Below are positions 35,572-42,780 of a DNA stretch of 64,000 bases, in pieces (position 1 is the first letter of the stretch; each line of letters starts with the position of its first letter). The notes below the pieces were generated by a model, which was given only the letters and a program-made list of their open reading frames with translations, had not been told where the DNA came from and did not search any database. The translations under genes were made by a program, and so were the position numbers. This DNA is from Flavobacteriales bacterium UBA1986 (GTDB taxonomy: Bacteria; Bacteroidota; Bacteroidia; Flavobacteriales_G; Salibacteraceae), in NCBI GenBank assembly GCA_002336245.1, contig DDDG01000025.1, forward strand, positions 1 to 64,000, written 5' to 3'.

Positions 35572-36476
35572 TTGAGGGCCCTTACAATTAAATTCACATT
35601 TGAGCGAACCGTACCTAGGTAAGTTCCTTCTTCAGTGTCGGCTTCCCCCAGTGAATCTGAGAAGAGCTCGCCGCCGAGGTTGACAGAATATCCTCTCTGC
35701 CTGCAGCCTTCAACCACTGCTTCAATGTACTTTGGGGGTACAGATTGCTCGGTAAATACTGCGGGTATCTTTAATTTGATGATGGAATCGACCATGTTGG
35801 TTACGTCTCTCAACCCAAACTCTGCTGTGGTTGTGATTCCTTGAAGGCCCTTTACCCTAAAACTATAGGCTCGTGAGAAGTAGCTGAAGGCATCGTGCGA
35901 AGTGAACATGATTTTATTTCCTTCAGGAATGGTATTCAATTGCTCTATCGTCCAATTGTGAATTTTATTCAGGGAGTCCTGAAAAACCTTCAACCTCTCA
36001 TCAATGGCGACGGCGTCATTCGGAAGAGCTTTGCTTAAGGTTGTGGCAATGTTTTGTACACTTTGACTCCAAAGCATAGGGTCGAACCAAACATGAGGAT
36101 CGATGGCCGAGCCATGTCTTAAATAAGATTCAGGTGCAAAGCCTTCTGAAACCGCGCTCACGATTTTGTCGCCTCCGAGTTTCTGAAGGATGTCAGTCAT
36201 TTTACCTTCCAACTCGAGACCATTGAATAGTATCACGTCCGCGCTGCGCAAAAGCGCTAAGTCATCGAGGGTAGGTTTGAAATAATGTGGGTCGATGCCC
36301 GGTTTCATCAGCGGAAAAACTTCAACTCCCTGTGGAGCTAAGTTTTGAGCAGCATCCCAAATCATCGTGGTTGTGCAAACTATTCGGAACGCTTTGTTGT
36401 TGATAGCACCTTTTTCACCCCCACAAGAGAGTAGAGCCAAGGATAGAACGACAGCGAACAGCGATTTTAATTTCAT
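35568..36476 (-). CDS. troA: Metal-binding lipoprotein of the Mn/Zn ABC transporter
   Basis: A 302-residue cluster A-I solute-binding protein (ZnuA/TroA/MntA family). The signal sequence ends in LALLSCGG, a lipobox with Cys 18. Likely metal ligands are His in GIDPHYFKP near 63, His in SAIDPHVWFDP near 126, Glu near 205 (TTAEFGLRD region) and an Asp near 280 (GEADTEEGTY). There is no His-rich loop, which favours manganese over zinc, though this is not decisive. It overlaps the regulator and ATPase genes by 4 bp each. Confidence 0.9.
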   Translation of the reverse strand: MKLKSLFAVVLSLALLSCGGEKGAINNKAFRIVCTTTMIWDAAQNLAPQGVEVFPLMKPGIDPHYFKPTLDDLALLRSADVILFNGLELEGKMTDILQKLGGDKIVSAVSEGFAPESYLRHGSAIDPHVWFDPMLWSQSVQNIATTLSKALPNDAVAIDERLKVFQDSLNKIHNWTIEQLNTIPEGNKIMFTSHDAFSYFSRAYSFRVKGLQGITTTAEFGLRDVTNMVDSIIKLKIPAVFTEQSVPPKYIEAVVEGCRQRGYSVNLGGELFSDSLGEADTEEGTYLGTVRSNVNLIVRALK

Positions 36477-37129
36477 AGGACCTCTACGTATATATTGTTT
36501 GTTGCTTCTAGACCGAGTTCAATTGCATTTTCATTGCACATAATTGTAGCTGATTGATCCCATTCATTTTTGGCTCTCAATTGAATTCTAGAACCAATTC
36601 GAAGCCCTTTGCTCTCCATCATTTTTAAGAATTCACTCGACGACTCTTTCAAACCGACAACAATGGCTTCCTGTTCGCGGATTAAATCCGAGACTTTTAG
36701 ATCGGCGTGACTTTTTACATTGCCATCTCTATCGGGAATTGGGTCGCCATGTGGGTCTCGCTTTGGGTTTCCTAAAAAGTCATCCAATCGATTCACCAAC
36801 TCCAAGGAGTCGATGTGCTCCATCTGTTCGGCAATGTCATGAACCTGATCCCAGGTGAAATGGAGTTTTTCAAGGAGAAAGACTTCCCATAGACGATGCT
36901 TACGAAGAGTATGGATTGCAAGCTTTTCTCCTTCAGCCGTTAGCTTGCCACCTCTGTAAGGCGTGTACTCCAAGAGTTTTTTACCTGCCAGCTTTTTTAG
37001 CATGTCGGTAACGGAAGAGGCTTTGGTGTTCAATCGCTCAGCGATGGCGTTTGTACTCACCAACTCTTGTTCTCGTCCAGATAAACGATAAATCGCTTTT
37101 AAATAATTTTCAACCGATTCTGAAGCCAT
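36473..37129 (-). CDS. mntR: DtxR/MntR-family metal-dependent transcriptional regulator
   Basis: A 218-residue iron- or manganese-dependent repressor. The N-terminal winged helix has SVENYLKAIYRL, STNAIAERLNTKASSVTDMLKKL and the wing YRGGKLTAEG. The metal-binding and dimerisation domain has RKHRLWEVFLLEKLHFTWDQVHDIAEQMEH near residues 76-108, with His and Glu ligands. The C-terminal SH3-like FeoA domain covers about 140-218. As first gene of the operon, with a palindrome and a promoter directly upstream, it is likely to repress itself and the transporter when metal is plentiful. Confidence 0.92.
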   Translation of the reverse strand: MASESVENYLKAIYRLSGREQELVSTNAIAERLNTKASSVTDMLKKLAGKKLLEYTPYRGGKLTAEGEKLAIHTLRKHRLWEVFLLEKLHFTWDQVHDIAEQMEHIDSLELVNRLDDFLGNPKRDPHGDPIPDRDGNVKSHADLKVSDLIREQEAIVVGLKESSSEFLKMMESKGLRIGSRIQLRAKNEWDQSATIMCNENAIELGLEATNNIYVEVL

Positions 37130-37149
37130 ACTGCTCTTTGTTGAGGACG

Positions 37150-37157
37150 CAAATGTA
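37150..37157 (-). promoter_or_regulatory. -7 promoter element of the metal uptake operon (TACATTTG)
   Basis: TACATTTG on the minus strand matches TAnnTTTG, 20 nt before the regulator ATG. The palindromic operator begins 2 bp upstream, covering the spacer and -33 area, so a bound repressor would block polymerase. Confidence 0.6.
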
Positions 37158-37159
37158 AA

Positions 37160-37179
37160 TTTTTAGACGTGTCTAAAAA
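37160..37179. promoter_or_regulatory. Probable MntR/DtxR-type operator palindrome
   Basis: TTTTTAGAC and GTCTAAAAA form 9-bp perfect inverted arms around GT. Size, AT-rich ends and position resemble operators of DtxR/MntR/SirR regulators. It lies directly before the -7 element of the regulator gene and overlaps the stop codon of the upstream potassium channel gene. Confidence 0.75.
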
Positions 37180-37994
37180 ACATTTTCTTCATCATTCCAA
37201 AGGCTTTCCGCAGTGGGGCAAAACTTGCCTTTACTCGGCGATTTATGCTCTTTATGTTTTTGAATTCGCTCGATGAACGCAGAGCTGAGAATTCCTGTTG
37301 GCAGGGCGACTATGGCGATTCCTAGAAGAGCAATAACACCACTCAACACCCTTCCCAATGCTGTTGCTGGAATGATGTCACCATAACCAATGGTTGTTAA
37401 GGTGGCAAGTGCCCACCAAATGGCTGCGCCGATGTGTGGAAATACATCTGGCTGTTCGTCTTTTTCAAGACTGTACATCAAAGAAGCCGCAATGATGAGG
37501 ATGATGAGTACAGAAGAAACAACTATGAGCATGTCTTTTTTCTTTTCCTTCAGAATGTCGCCCAACATCCGGATGTTGCTTGAATGGCGATTCAGTTTAA
37601 AGAGTCGCACCAAACGCATCAGGCGAAATGCTCGAATGAAACGCATGTCTCCAAAACCAATCATTGGGAGATAGAAGGGAAGAATAGCGAGAAGGTCGAT
37701 GACGCCATAGAATGAAAAGGCAAATTTTAAACGAACCTTGAAGCCAGATAGCTCTGGATAAAGCCGATCGGCTGTGAATAGGCGCAAGAGATATTCAATC
37801 GAGAAAACGACAACGGAAAACAATTCGAACCAATAGAGACTTCGATGATGCTCAGCGTGGATCTTCGGATATGAAGACAATATGAATGCAATCACATTGA
37901 GGACAATCAATGATGAGATCAGAAGATCGAAGCGCTTTCCATAAGACGTATTGGCTTTGTAGCCATTGAGGGTTTTGTATATGTGCTCTTTCAT
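37173..37994 (-). CDS. Voltage-gated-type potassium channel
   Basis: A 273-residue membrane protein of the six-helix Kv type. S1-S3 lie between about 20 and 115. The S4 segment has regularly spaced arginines (RFIRAFRLMRLVRLFKL near 117-133), and the pore has the selectivity filter TIGYGD near 201. S6 ends in GIAIVALPTGILSSAF. The short basic tail lacks a TrkA-N/RCK domain. It conducts K+ and may sense membrane potential. Its stop codon lies inside the operator of the metal operon, but the genes appear to be separate transcription units. Confidence 0.9.
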   Translation of the reverse strand: MKEHIYKTLNGYKANTSYGKRFDLLISSLIVLNVIAFILSSYPKIHAEHHRSLYWFELFSVVVFSIEYLLRLFTADRLYPELSGFKVRLKFAFSFYGVIDLLAILPFYLPMIGFGDMRFIRAFRLMRLVRLFKLNRHSSNIRMLGDILKEKKKDMLIVVSSVLIILIIAASLMYSLEKDEQPDVFPHIGAAIWWALATLTTIGYGDIIPATALGRVLSGVIALLGIAIVALPTGILSSAFIERIQKHKEHKSPSKGKFCPTAESLWNDEENVF

Positions 37995-38076
37995 AAGCTA
38001 GATATCTATTCTCAAATGAAGTGCTTAGGGGGTAAATAGGGAATGAGAAATATCAATTGTGAAATATTCATATTAA

Positions 38077-38110
38077 AATGTATCTACATTAAATGTATAT
38101 ACATACATTT
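38077..38110. promoter_or_regulatory. Two inverted repeats upstream of marR-type gene, with -7 element
   Basis: The first palindrome is AATGTA-TC-TACATT (38077-38090). The second is AAATGTAT-ATAC-ATACATTT (38091-38110), with 8-bp arms. Its right end forms TACATTTG (38104-38111), a good -7 element 4 nt before the GTG at 38116. Repeated ATGTA half-sites over a promoter are typical of autoregulation by a MarR dimer. Confidence 0.65.
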
Positions 38111-38115
38111 GTCCT

Positions 38116-38592
38116 GTGAAAATTGAAGAAGCAATACAGCAAAGTACATTTCGAACTGAGCGCGAGCGACTTTTGGTTAATTTAACCTACACCTACACTC
38201 GCATTCAATTTAAAATGAATGAAGAGTTGAAGGCCTTTGGGCTCTCGGCTCCACAATTCAATGCCCTTCGAATTCTTAAAGGTCAACACCCCAAACCAGC
38301 TTCCGTAAAGTTGGTGATGGAGAGAATGCTTGATGTAAGTTCAAATGCGTCGCGCTTGGTGGATAAGCTTGTAGAAAAGAAGTTGGTAGAACGGAAGTCT
38401 TGCGACCACGATCGAAGGCAAGTGGATGTTCTAATTACAAAGAAGGGTTTGGAAATTGTAAGCCAAGCCACTACTGCTCTCAATTCAATGATTGAATCCT
38501 TGACCATGAAAGATGAGGAGGCAAGAATGTTCAACGATATGTTGGATGTAATTCGAGATCAAATATTAACGTCAAAACCAATCAATAAATAA
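38116..38592 (+). CDS. MarR-family transcriptional regulator
   Basis: A 158-residue winged-helix regulator with a GTG start. The N-terminal dimerisation helix is followed by APQFNALRIL, the recognition region SSNASRLVDKLVEKKLVERKSC near 75-96, and the wing DHDRRQVDVLITKKGLE near 97-113. The C-terminal helices complete the dimer interface. The tandem palindromes in its own promoter suggest autorepression. The YceI-domain gene follows after 8 bp, so the two are probably co-regulated; the inducing ligand is unknown. Confidence 0.9.
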   Translation: MKIEEAIQQSTFRTERERLLVNLTYTYTRIQFKMNEELKAFGLSAPQFNALRILKGQHPKPASVKLVMERMLDVSSNASRLVDKLVEKKLVERKSCDHDRRQVDVLITKKGLEIVSQATTALNSMIESLTMKDEEARMFNDMLDVIRDQILTSKPINK

Positions 38593-38600
38593 TTACAAGC

Positions 38601-39185
38601 ATGAAATCAATACTCAGCATAGTAAGCGCATTCATCATCAGTTTTAGTTTGAGTGCACAGACGTTTAACGTTTCTAAAGACAATTCAACCATTGACTGGA
38701 AAGCAGCCAAAGTTTCGGGTGAGCATTTTGGGAAGGTAAATATCAAGTCTGGAAGCTTAAAATTCAAGAATGATCTACTTACTTCAGGTGAGTTTACAGT
38801 CGATATGCCAACAATTACGGTAGAAAACATTCAAGGAGAGTGGGCCGACAAATTGAAAGGACACTTGAATTCTGAAGACTTTTTCAGCACAGCTAAGTTT
38901 AAAGAGGCCAAGTTGGTGACTAAGTCAGTAAAAAGTACTGGTACGAATCAGTATGAGGTTACAGCTAACTTGACCATCAAAGGAATTACTAAAGAAGTTG
39001 TATTCCCAGCAAGCTTGAGTGTTGAAGGCAACAACGTTCAAGGAAAAGCGAGCATAAAAATTGATCGCACCAAATACGACATTAAGTACGGAAGCGGTTC
39101 ATTCTTCGAAGGTCTTGGCGACAAGATGATTTACGACGAATTCACGCTCGATGTGAATCTAATCGGAATGAAAGCCGGAAACTAA
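38601..39185 (+). CDS. YceI-family periplasmic lipid-binding protein
   Basis: A 194-residue secreted protein with a signal peptide ending at LSAQ. The YceI lipocalin-like barrel shows STIDWKAAKVSGEHFGKVNIKSG, GEFTVDMPTI, LKGHLNSEDFFSTAKFKEA and ANLTIKGITKEVVFPA. A terminal IKIDRTKYDIKYGSGSF block is also present. The family binds isoprenoid or fatty-acyl chains. Downstream of a MarR regulator it often belongs to a stress or membrane-lipid response; here this is inferred from context. A strong terminator follows. Confidence 0.93.
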   Translation: MKSILSIVSAFIISFSLSAQTFNVSKDNSTIDWKAAKVSGEHFGKVNIKSGSLKFKNDLLTSGEFTVDMPTITVENIQGEWADKLKGHLNSEDFFSTAKFKEAKLVTKSVKSTGTNQYEVTANLTIKGITKEVVFPASLSVEGNNVQGKASIKIDRTKYDIKYGSGSFFEGLGDKMIYDEFTLDVNLIGMKAGN

Positions 39186-39210
39186 AGAGCAATTTCAAGC
39201 ATGAATTGAA

Positions 39211-39243
39211 GGGCCATCTGACAATGTCGGGTGGCCTTTTTTG
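39211..39243 (+). terminator. Rho-independent terminator after the YceI gene
   Basis: GGCCATCTGAC pairs with the GTCGGGTGGCC side through Watson-Crick and a few G-T pairs, followed by six T at 39237-39242. It lies 26 bp after the YceI stop. Confidence 0.85.
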
Positions 39244-39255
39244 TATTTTGACCCA

Positions 39256-39648
39256 ATGAGCACAAAGTCGATCGTACTTCGATTTTCACTCTTTGGGATT
39301 CTCGCCGGCCTTCTGAATGTTCTTGGCTGGCTTGGTGGAATGGAGTGGGTATTCTGGCTTGGGCTTGTTTTGTTCTGCGGCATTTATTTCAGCAGAAACA
39401 TCAGACCTCCGTTTTTCTGGCCAGCTATGTTACTAGGGATTATTTGGGGACTTTCAACGGCCTTCGTGCAGAGCTTGTTCTACGATTTGTTTCTGCACAA
39501 CAACCCGAATTATGCAGCGAGTTTCAATGAGCTCTCAAAATTCATCGACCCTCGTTTATACTTATTGATATCGAATCCCTTGCGGGGGATCATCACAGGA
39601 ATGCTCGTCTTCCTTGCAGCCTTGCTGTTTAAGAAGTCTAAAACGTGA
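39256..39648 (+). CDS. Hypothetical four-helix membrane protein
   Basis: A 130-residue membrane protein; the ATG at 39256 is chosen because the alternative TTG at 39241 lies in the terminator's T-run. Roughly four hydrophobic segments (about 7-27, 30-50, 55-78 and 103-125) are separated by a polar FLHNNPNYAASFNELSKFID loop. It resembles DUF4199-type small membrane proteins, but I am not certain of the family. The last 11 bp overlap the convergent peptidase gene. Confidence 0.65.
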   Translation: MSTKSIVLRFSLFGILAGLLNVLGWLGGMEWVFWLGLVLFCGIYFSRNIRPPFFWPAMLLGIIWGLSTAFVQSLFYDLFLHNNPNYAASFNELSKFIDPRLYLLISNPLRGIITGMLVFLAALLFKKSKT

Positions 39649-40885
39649 CTTGCACTTCTTGCTCGTCTTCACCTCGTTTGAAGCGGACGGTAGTTGATTG
39701 ACCTTTTTCGAACTGACCAAGAGCTTTCATGTAGGACATCATGTTCTTCACTTCGACATCGCCCATTTGTAAAACGATATCTCCCTTTTGCATTCCAGCA
39801 TTCTTAGCTGGCTTTCCTTCGCGCACGCCGTCCAAACGCATTCCGGTTCCATCGAAGAGGTAATCAGGTACAACTCCAAGAGTCACCTTGAAACGGGGTG
39901 TTTCTGAACTTTCATCCTTTGTTTTTGTGAATGCCAGTTTTTCCGTTTCCTCCAAAGCAACGATCACATTAAAGATGTAGCTCGCCACATCGTACATGCC
40001 TTCGAAGTTTACTTTCTCAACGTCATCGCTTGGTTTGTGATAATCGGAATGCTGCCCCGTAAAGAAGTGCAAAACTGGAATGTCTGCCAGATAAAAGGAA
40101 GTGTGATCGCTTGGGCCGATTCCAGATTCCTTTTGAACAACTTTCAATGCGCTTGTATTTGCTTTCTCAAGAGCTGGTTTCCAGGAAGGGGAGGTGCCAG
40201 AGCCATTCACGGCCAACTTGCGCTCATCGTTCAAGCGACCAACCATATCCATGTTGATCATGTAGTCGAACTTCTCGATGGGATAGTCGGTGTTTTTTAC
40301 AAAGAAATTGGAGCCCCACAAGCCTTTTTCTTCACCGGAAAAAGCTATAAAAATGTAGTTGTGTTTTTTAAGTGTGTCTTTCAACCAGTCGGCCAAAAGA
40401 AGCATGGTAGCGACACCTGATGCGTTGTCGTCTGCGCCATTGTGAATTGCTCTTATCCCAGGCGCTAAAGAACCTGCTCCGCCCCAACCAAGGTGATCGT
40501 AATGTGCTCCGATTACTATTGAAGTTGGAGCGCCATTGTCTATGATTCCTGTTACATTCAAACCTTTTACAACCGTCGCTTTAACGGTATCAAGATCAAT
40601 GTCTTTGTGTGGATCTATGTCTGCAGGGCGAATTTTTTTCGAGAATTTCTGAGCATAAGACCCGAGGGGTTTAACTCCAATTTTGGCGTAACGCTTCCGA
40701 ATAAACTTCGCGGCCATGCGCTCTCCTTTAGTTCCCGTTTCTCGTCCTTCTAATTTGTCATCGGCCAAATAACTCACGTCTCTTCTCAAAGACTTTATGT
40801 CGGAAGTTTTTGAATCGCTCTCTTGAGCGTTGAGATTACTTGCTGATGCAAGGAGGATTAGAAAATAAAGAATCGATTTTTTCAT
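39638..40885 (-). CDS. M28-family metallopeptidase with C-terminal PDZ domain
   Basis: A secreted zinc aminopeptidase-like protein. The ATG at 40885 gives a good signal peptide (ending ASNLNAQ); 40945 would add 20 unsuitable residues. A dinuclear zinc site is visible: VIGAHYDHLG, HNGADDNASGVA, AFSGEEKGLWGS (catalytic Glu) and IGPSDHTSFY, with a late HSDYHKPSDD. A PDZ domain covers about 320-415 (GVREGKPAKNAGMQKGDIVLQMG). It probably trims peptides in the periplasm or outside the cell for nutrition. Divergent from the propeller lipoprotein gene. Confidence 0.92.
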   Translation of the reverse strand: MKKSILYFLILLASASNLNAQESDSKTSDIKSLRRDVSYLADDKLEGRETGTKGERMAAKFIRKRYAKIGVKPLGSYAQKFSKKIRPADIDPHKDIDLDTVKATVVKGLNVTGIIDNGAPTSIVIGAHYDHLGWGGAGSLAPGIRAIHNGADDNASGVATMLLLADWLKDTLKKHNYIFIAFSGEEKGLWGSNFFVKNTDYPIEKFDYMINMDMVGRLNDERKLAVNGSGTSPSWKPALEKANTSALKVVQKESGIGPSDHTSFYLADIPVLHFFTGQHSDYHKPSDDVEKVNFEGMYDVASYIFNVIVALEETEKLAFTKTKDESSETPRFKVTLGVVPDYLFDGTGMRLDGVREGKPAKNAGMQKGDIVLQMGDVEVKNMMSYMKALGQFEKGQSTTVRFKRGEDEQEVQVTF

Positions 40886-40924
40886 GGCGCCAAAATATAC
40901 AATATGAACAGGCCGCGTGCGAGA

Positions 40925-40955
40925 TTGTTTACCTTCGGCGCCCAAATTATATTTC
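40925..40955 (+). promoter_or_regulatory. Promoter of the propeller lipoprotein gene
   Basis: TTG at 40925-40927 and TATATTTC at 40948-40955 are 20 bp apart, close to the Bacteroidota consensus. The position supports a start at 40961 rather than at 40904. Confidence 0.5.
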
Positions 40956-40960
40956 GGAAA

Positions 40961-42067
40961 ATGAAGAGAATTTTATGGCTTTCAATGCTTGGATTGGCGG
41001 CATGTCAATCAAGCCCAGAACAAAGCACAGAAACAGTTGAAACTGTTGATTCCTCAGCCACTGAGGTACTGAATCACATCATCGAAGGCGAGACGCATTT
41101 CAAAAGCCTTACAAAATTAACATCGGGAGGTGACAATGCAGAAGCCTACTGGAGCTTCGACGACAGTAAGTTGGTGTTTCAAGCAACCAACCCTGCATGG
41201 GGCGACGATTGCGATCAGATCTATTACACCAATTGGGCTGAAGACAACCTGCACGAGAACAAACCTGAGTTGCTCAGCACAGGACTTGGAAGAACTACCT
41301 GCTCTTATTTCCTGCCAGGCGACACCACAATTGTCTATGCTTCCACCCACTTGGGTGATTCTGCTTGTCCTCCGGTTCCCGAACGAATTGAAGGCAAATA
41401 CATATGGCCGATCTATGCAGACTTCGACATTTTCGTTGCCAACTTGGAAGGTGAAATTGTAGCTCAACTCACCAACGAGGAAGGTTATGATGCAGAAGCT
41501 ACTTTGAGCCCTCAAGGAGATAAAATGGTTTTCACATCCATGAGAACTGGTGACCTAGAGCTTTTCACGATGAACATTGATGGTTCAGACGTAAAGCAGA
41601 TCACCAACGAACTTGGTTACGATGGGGGAGCGTTCTTTTCTCCAGATGGCAGTCAACTTATCTTCAGATCAAGTCGTCCGAAAACGGAGGAGGAAATCGC
41701 AACTTACAAAGGCTTGCTTGCAAAAGGTATGGTTCAGCCGACCGAAATGGAGCTCTTTATTTGCAATGTCGACGGAAGTGAATTGCGTCAGCTTACTGAC
41801 CTTGGTCAAGCGAACTGGTGTCCTTTCTTTCACCCATCTGGTGAGAAGGTAATCTTCGCTTCCAATCATAAGAGCGAGAGAGGTTACCCCTTCAACTTGT
41901 ACATGATAAACGTTGACGGAAGCGGATTAGAGAGAATTACCGCTGACGGAACTTTCGACGCATTTCCAGTGTTCTCCAATGATGGGAAGAAGCTTGTTTT
42001 TTCCTCAAATAGAAACAACGGTGGCACAAGAGAGACAAATCTCTTTGTGGCTGAATGGAAGGAATGA
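40961..42067 (+). CDS. TolB-like beta-propeller lipoprotein (PD40 repeats)
   Basis: A 368-residue lipoprotein; the signal sequence MKRILWLSMLGLAAC gives Cys 15. The mature part has at least five PD40/WD40-like blades with the recurring pattern of SPDG-K-(hydrophobic)-FxSxR: LSPQGDKMVFTSMRTGD, FSPDGSQLIFRSSRP, HPSGEKVIFASNHK and FSNDGKKLVFSSNRN. DIDGSDVKQIT-type linkers join the blades. Such propellers bind proteins or act as peptidase accessory domains; no catalytic domain is attached. Its stop overlaps the next gene (ATGA). Confidence 0.85.
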   Translation: MKRILWLSMLGLAACQSSPEQSTETVETVDSSATEVLNHIIEGETHFKSLTKLTSGGDNAEAYWSFDDSKLVFQATNPAWGDDCDQIYYTNWAEDNLHENKPELLSTGLGRTTCSYFLPGDTTIVYASTHLGDSACPPVPERIEGKYIWPIYADFDIFVANLEGEIVAQLTNEEGYDAEATLSPQGDKMVFTSMRTGDLELFTMNIDGSDVKQITNELGYDGGAFFSPDGSQLIFRSSRPKTEEEIATYKGLLAKGMVQPTEMELFICNVDGSELRQLTDLGQANWCPFFHPSGEKVIFASNHKSERGYPFNLYMINVDGSGLERITADGTFDAFPVFSNDGKKLVFSSNRNNGGTRETNLFVAEWKE

Positions 42068-42381
42068 ACGACGAAAAACAATCGTGGCTCGAGCGTCTTC
42101 AATTTAAGTGGGGACTGAAGTCGATTAGGCAAGTAATTCTTGTCTTAGCAGTTTTTGCTTGCACGGGTATTACGGTGGTTTACATCAAGGCTCCCATCCT
42201 CAATTTTCTTGGCATTTCTAATCCCGATGGTCTGCTGTCAATAAGTCTGTACCTCCTTGCGGTCCTGCCCTTATATCAGATTCTGCTTCTCGCGTACGGC
42301 TTTGTGTTTGGCCAGTTCGCTTTCTTCTGGTCTTACGAGAAGAAGTTTTTCAATCGTCTTTTTGGGAGAAAGAAGTCCTAG
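42064..42381 (+). CDS. Small two-helix membrane protein (possibly DUF6787)
   Basis: A 105-residue protein with an amphipathic N-terminus (WLERLQFKWGLKSIRQ), two hydrophobic helices (about 19-40 and 55-85) and a basic end (RLFGRKKS). It resembles the small DUF6787 proteins of Bacteroidota, an identification I hold loosely. It overlaps the propeller gene by 4 bp (ATGA). Its last 32 bp overlap the convergent gene on the other strand. Confidence 0.7.
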   Translation: MNDEKQSWLERLQFKWGLKSIRQVILVLAVFACTGITVVYIKAPILNFLGISNPDGLLSISLYLLAVLPLYQILLLAYGFVFGQFAFFWSYEKKFFNRLFGRKKS

Positions 42382-42778
42382 CTCTTTGACTAAAACGAAA
42401 TCCTAAGTAAGCTAGGGGAAGGTATACCAGTGAATCCAAAACGGCGAACCAGATTGGGTGATAGGGTAAGGCGAATAAATTGGAAATACCTCCAAGGGTA
42501 AACATCACTCCAAGCAGAAGTGCATGGTGCATTTTATCCGTTCTACTGATTTTATAAGCGGTCCAAGAAGCGAGAAAACTGCCAATTGCGTGCGCTAGGA
42601 TTAAGAGGATGTAAGCCGTAAAGGGAAGATTTTTTAAGAGTTCCTCCAATTGCCCTAAATCCCTGGAATCAAAATCTGCAGGGGGAGGGTAGAGTAGGTG
42701 TGCTGCGTTTTCCAACAACGAAATAGATACAGCACCAACTACTAAGGCAAGCAACAAAGCAAAGAGCTGTCGCACCAT
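42350..42778 (-). CDS. Hypothetical four-helix membrane protein
   Basis: A 142-residue protein with hydrophobic segments at about 4-25, 52-72, 85-103 and 108-128 and a short polar loop after the first helix (PPPADFDSRDLGQLEE). No family recognised with confidence. It lies 2 bp downstream of the gamma-glutamyltransferase gene, so it is probably cotranscribed, and its 3' end overlaps the convergent small membrane protein by 32 bp. Confidence 0.7.
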   Translation of the reverse strand: MVRQLFALLLALVVGAVSISLLENAAHLLYPPPADFDSRDLGQLEELLKNLPFTAYILLILAHAIGSFLASWTAYKISRTDKMHHALLLGVMFTLGGISNLFALPYHPIWFAVLDSLVYLPLAYLGFRFSQRARTSFSQKDD

Positions 42779-42780
42779 AC

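Noticed and set aside
40037..40420. Plus-strand reading frame of 127 codons
   Set aside because: Antisense to the well-supported M28 peptidase; no family features.
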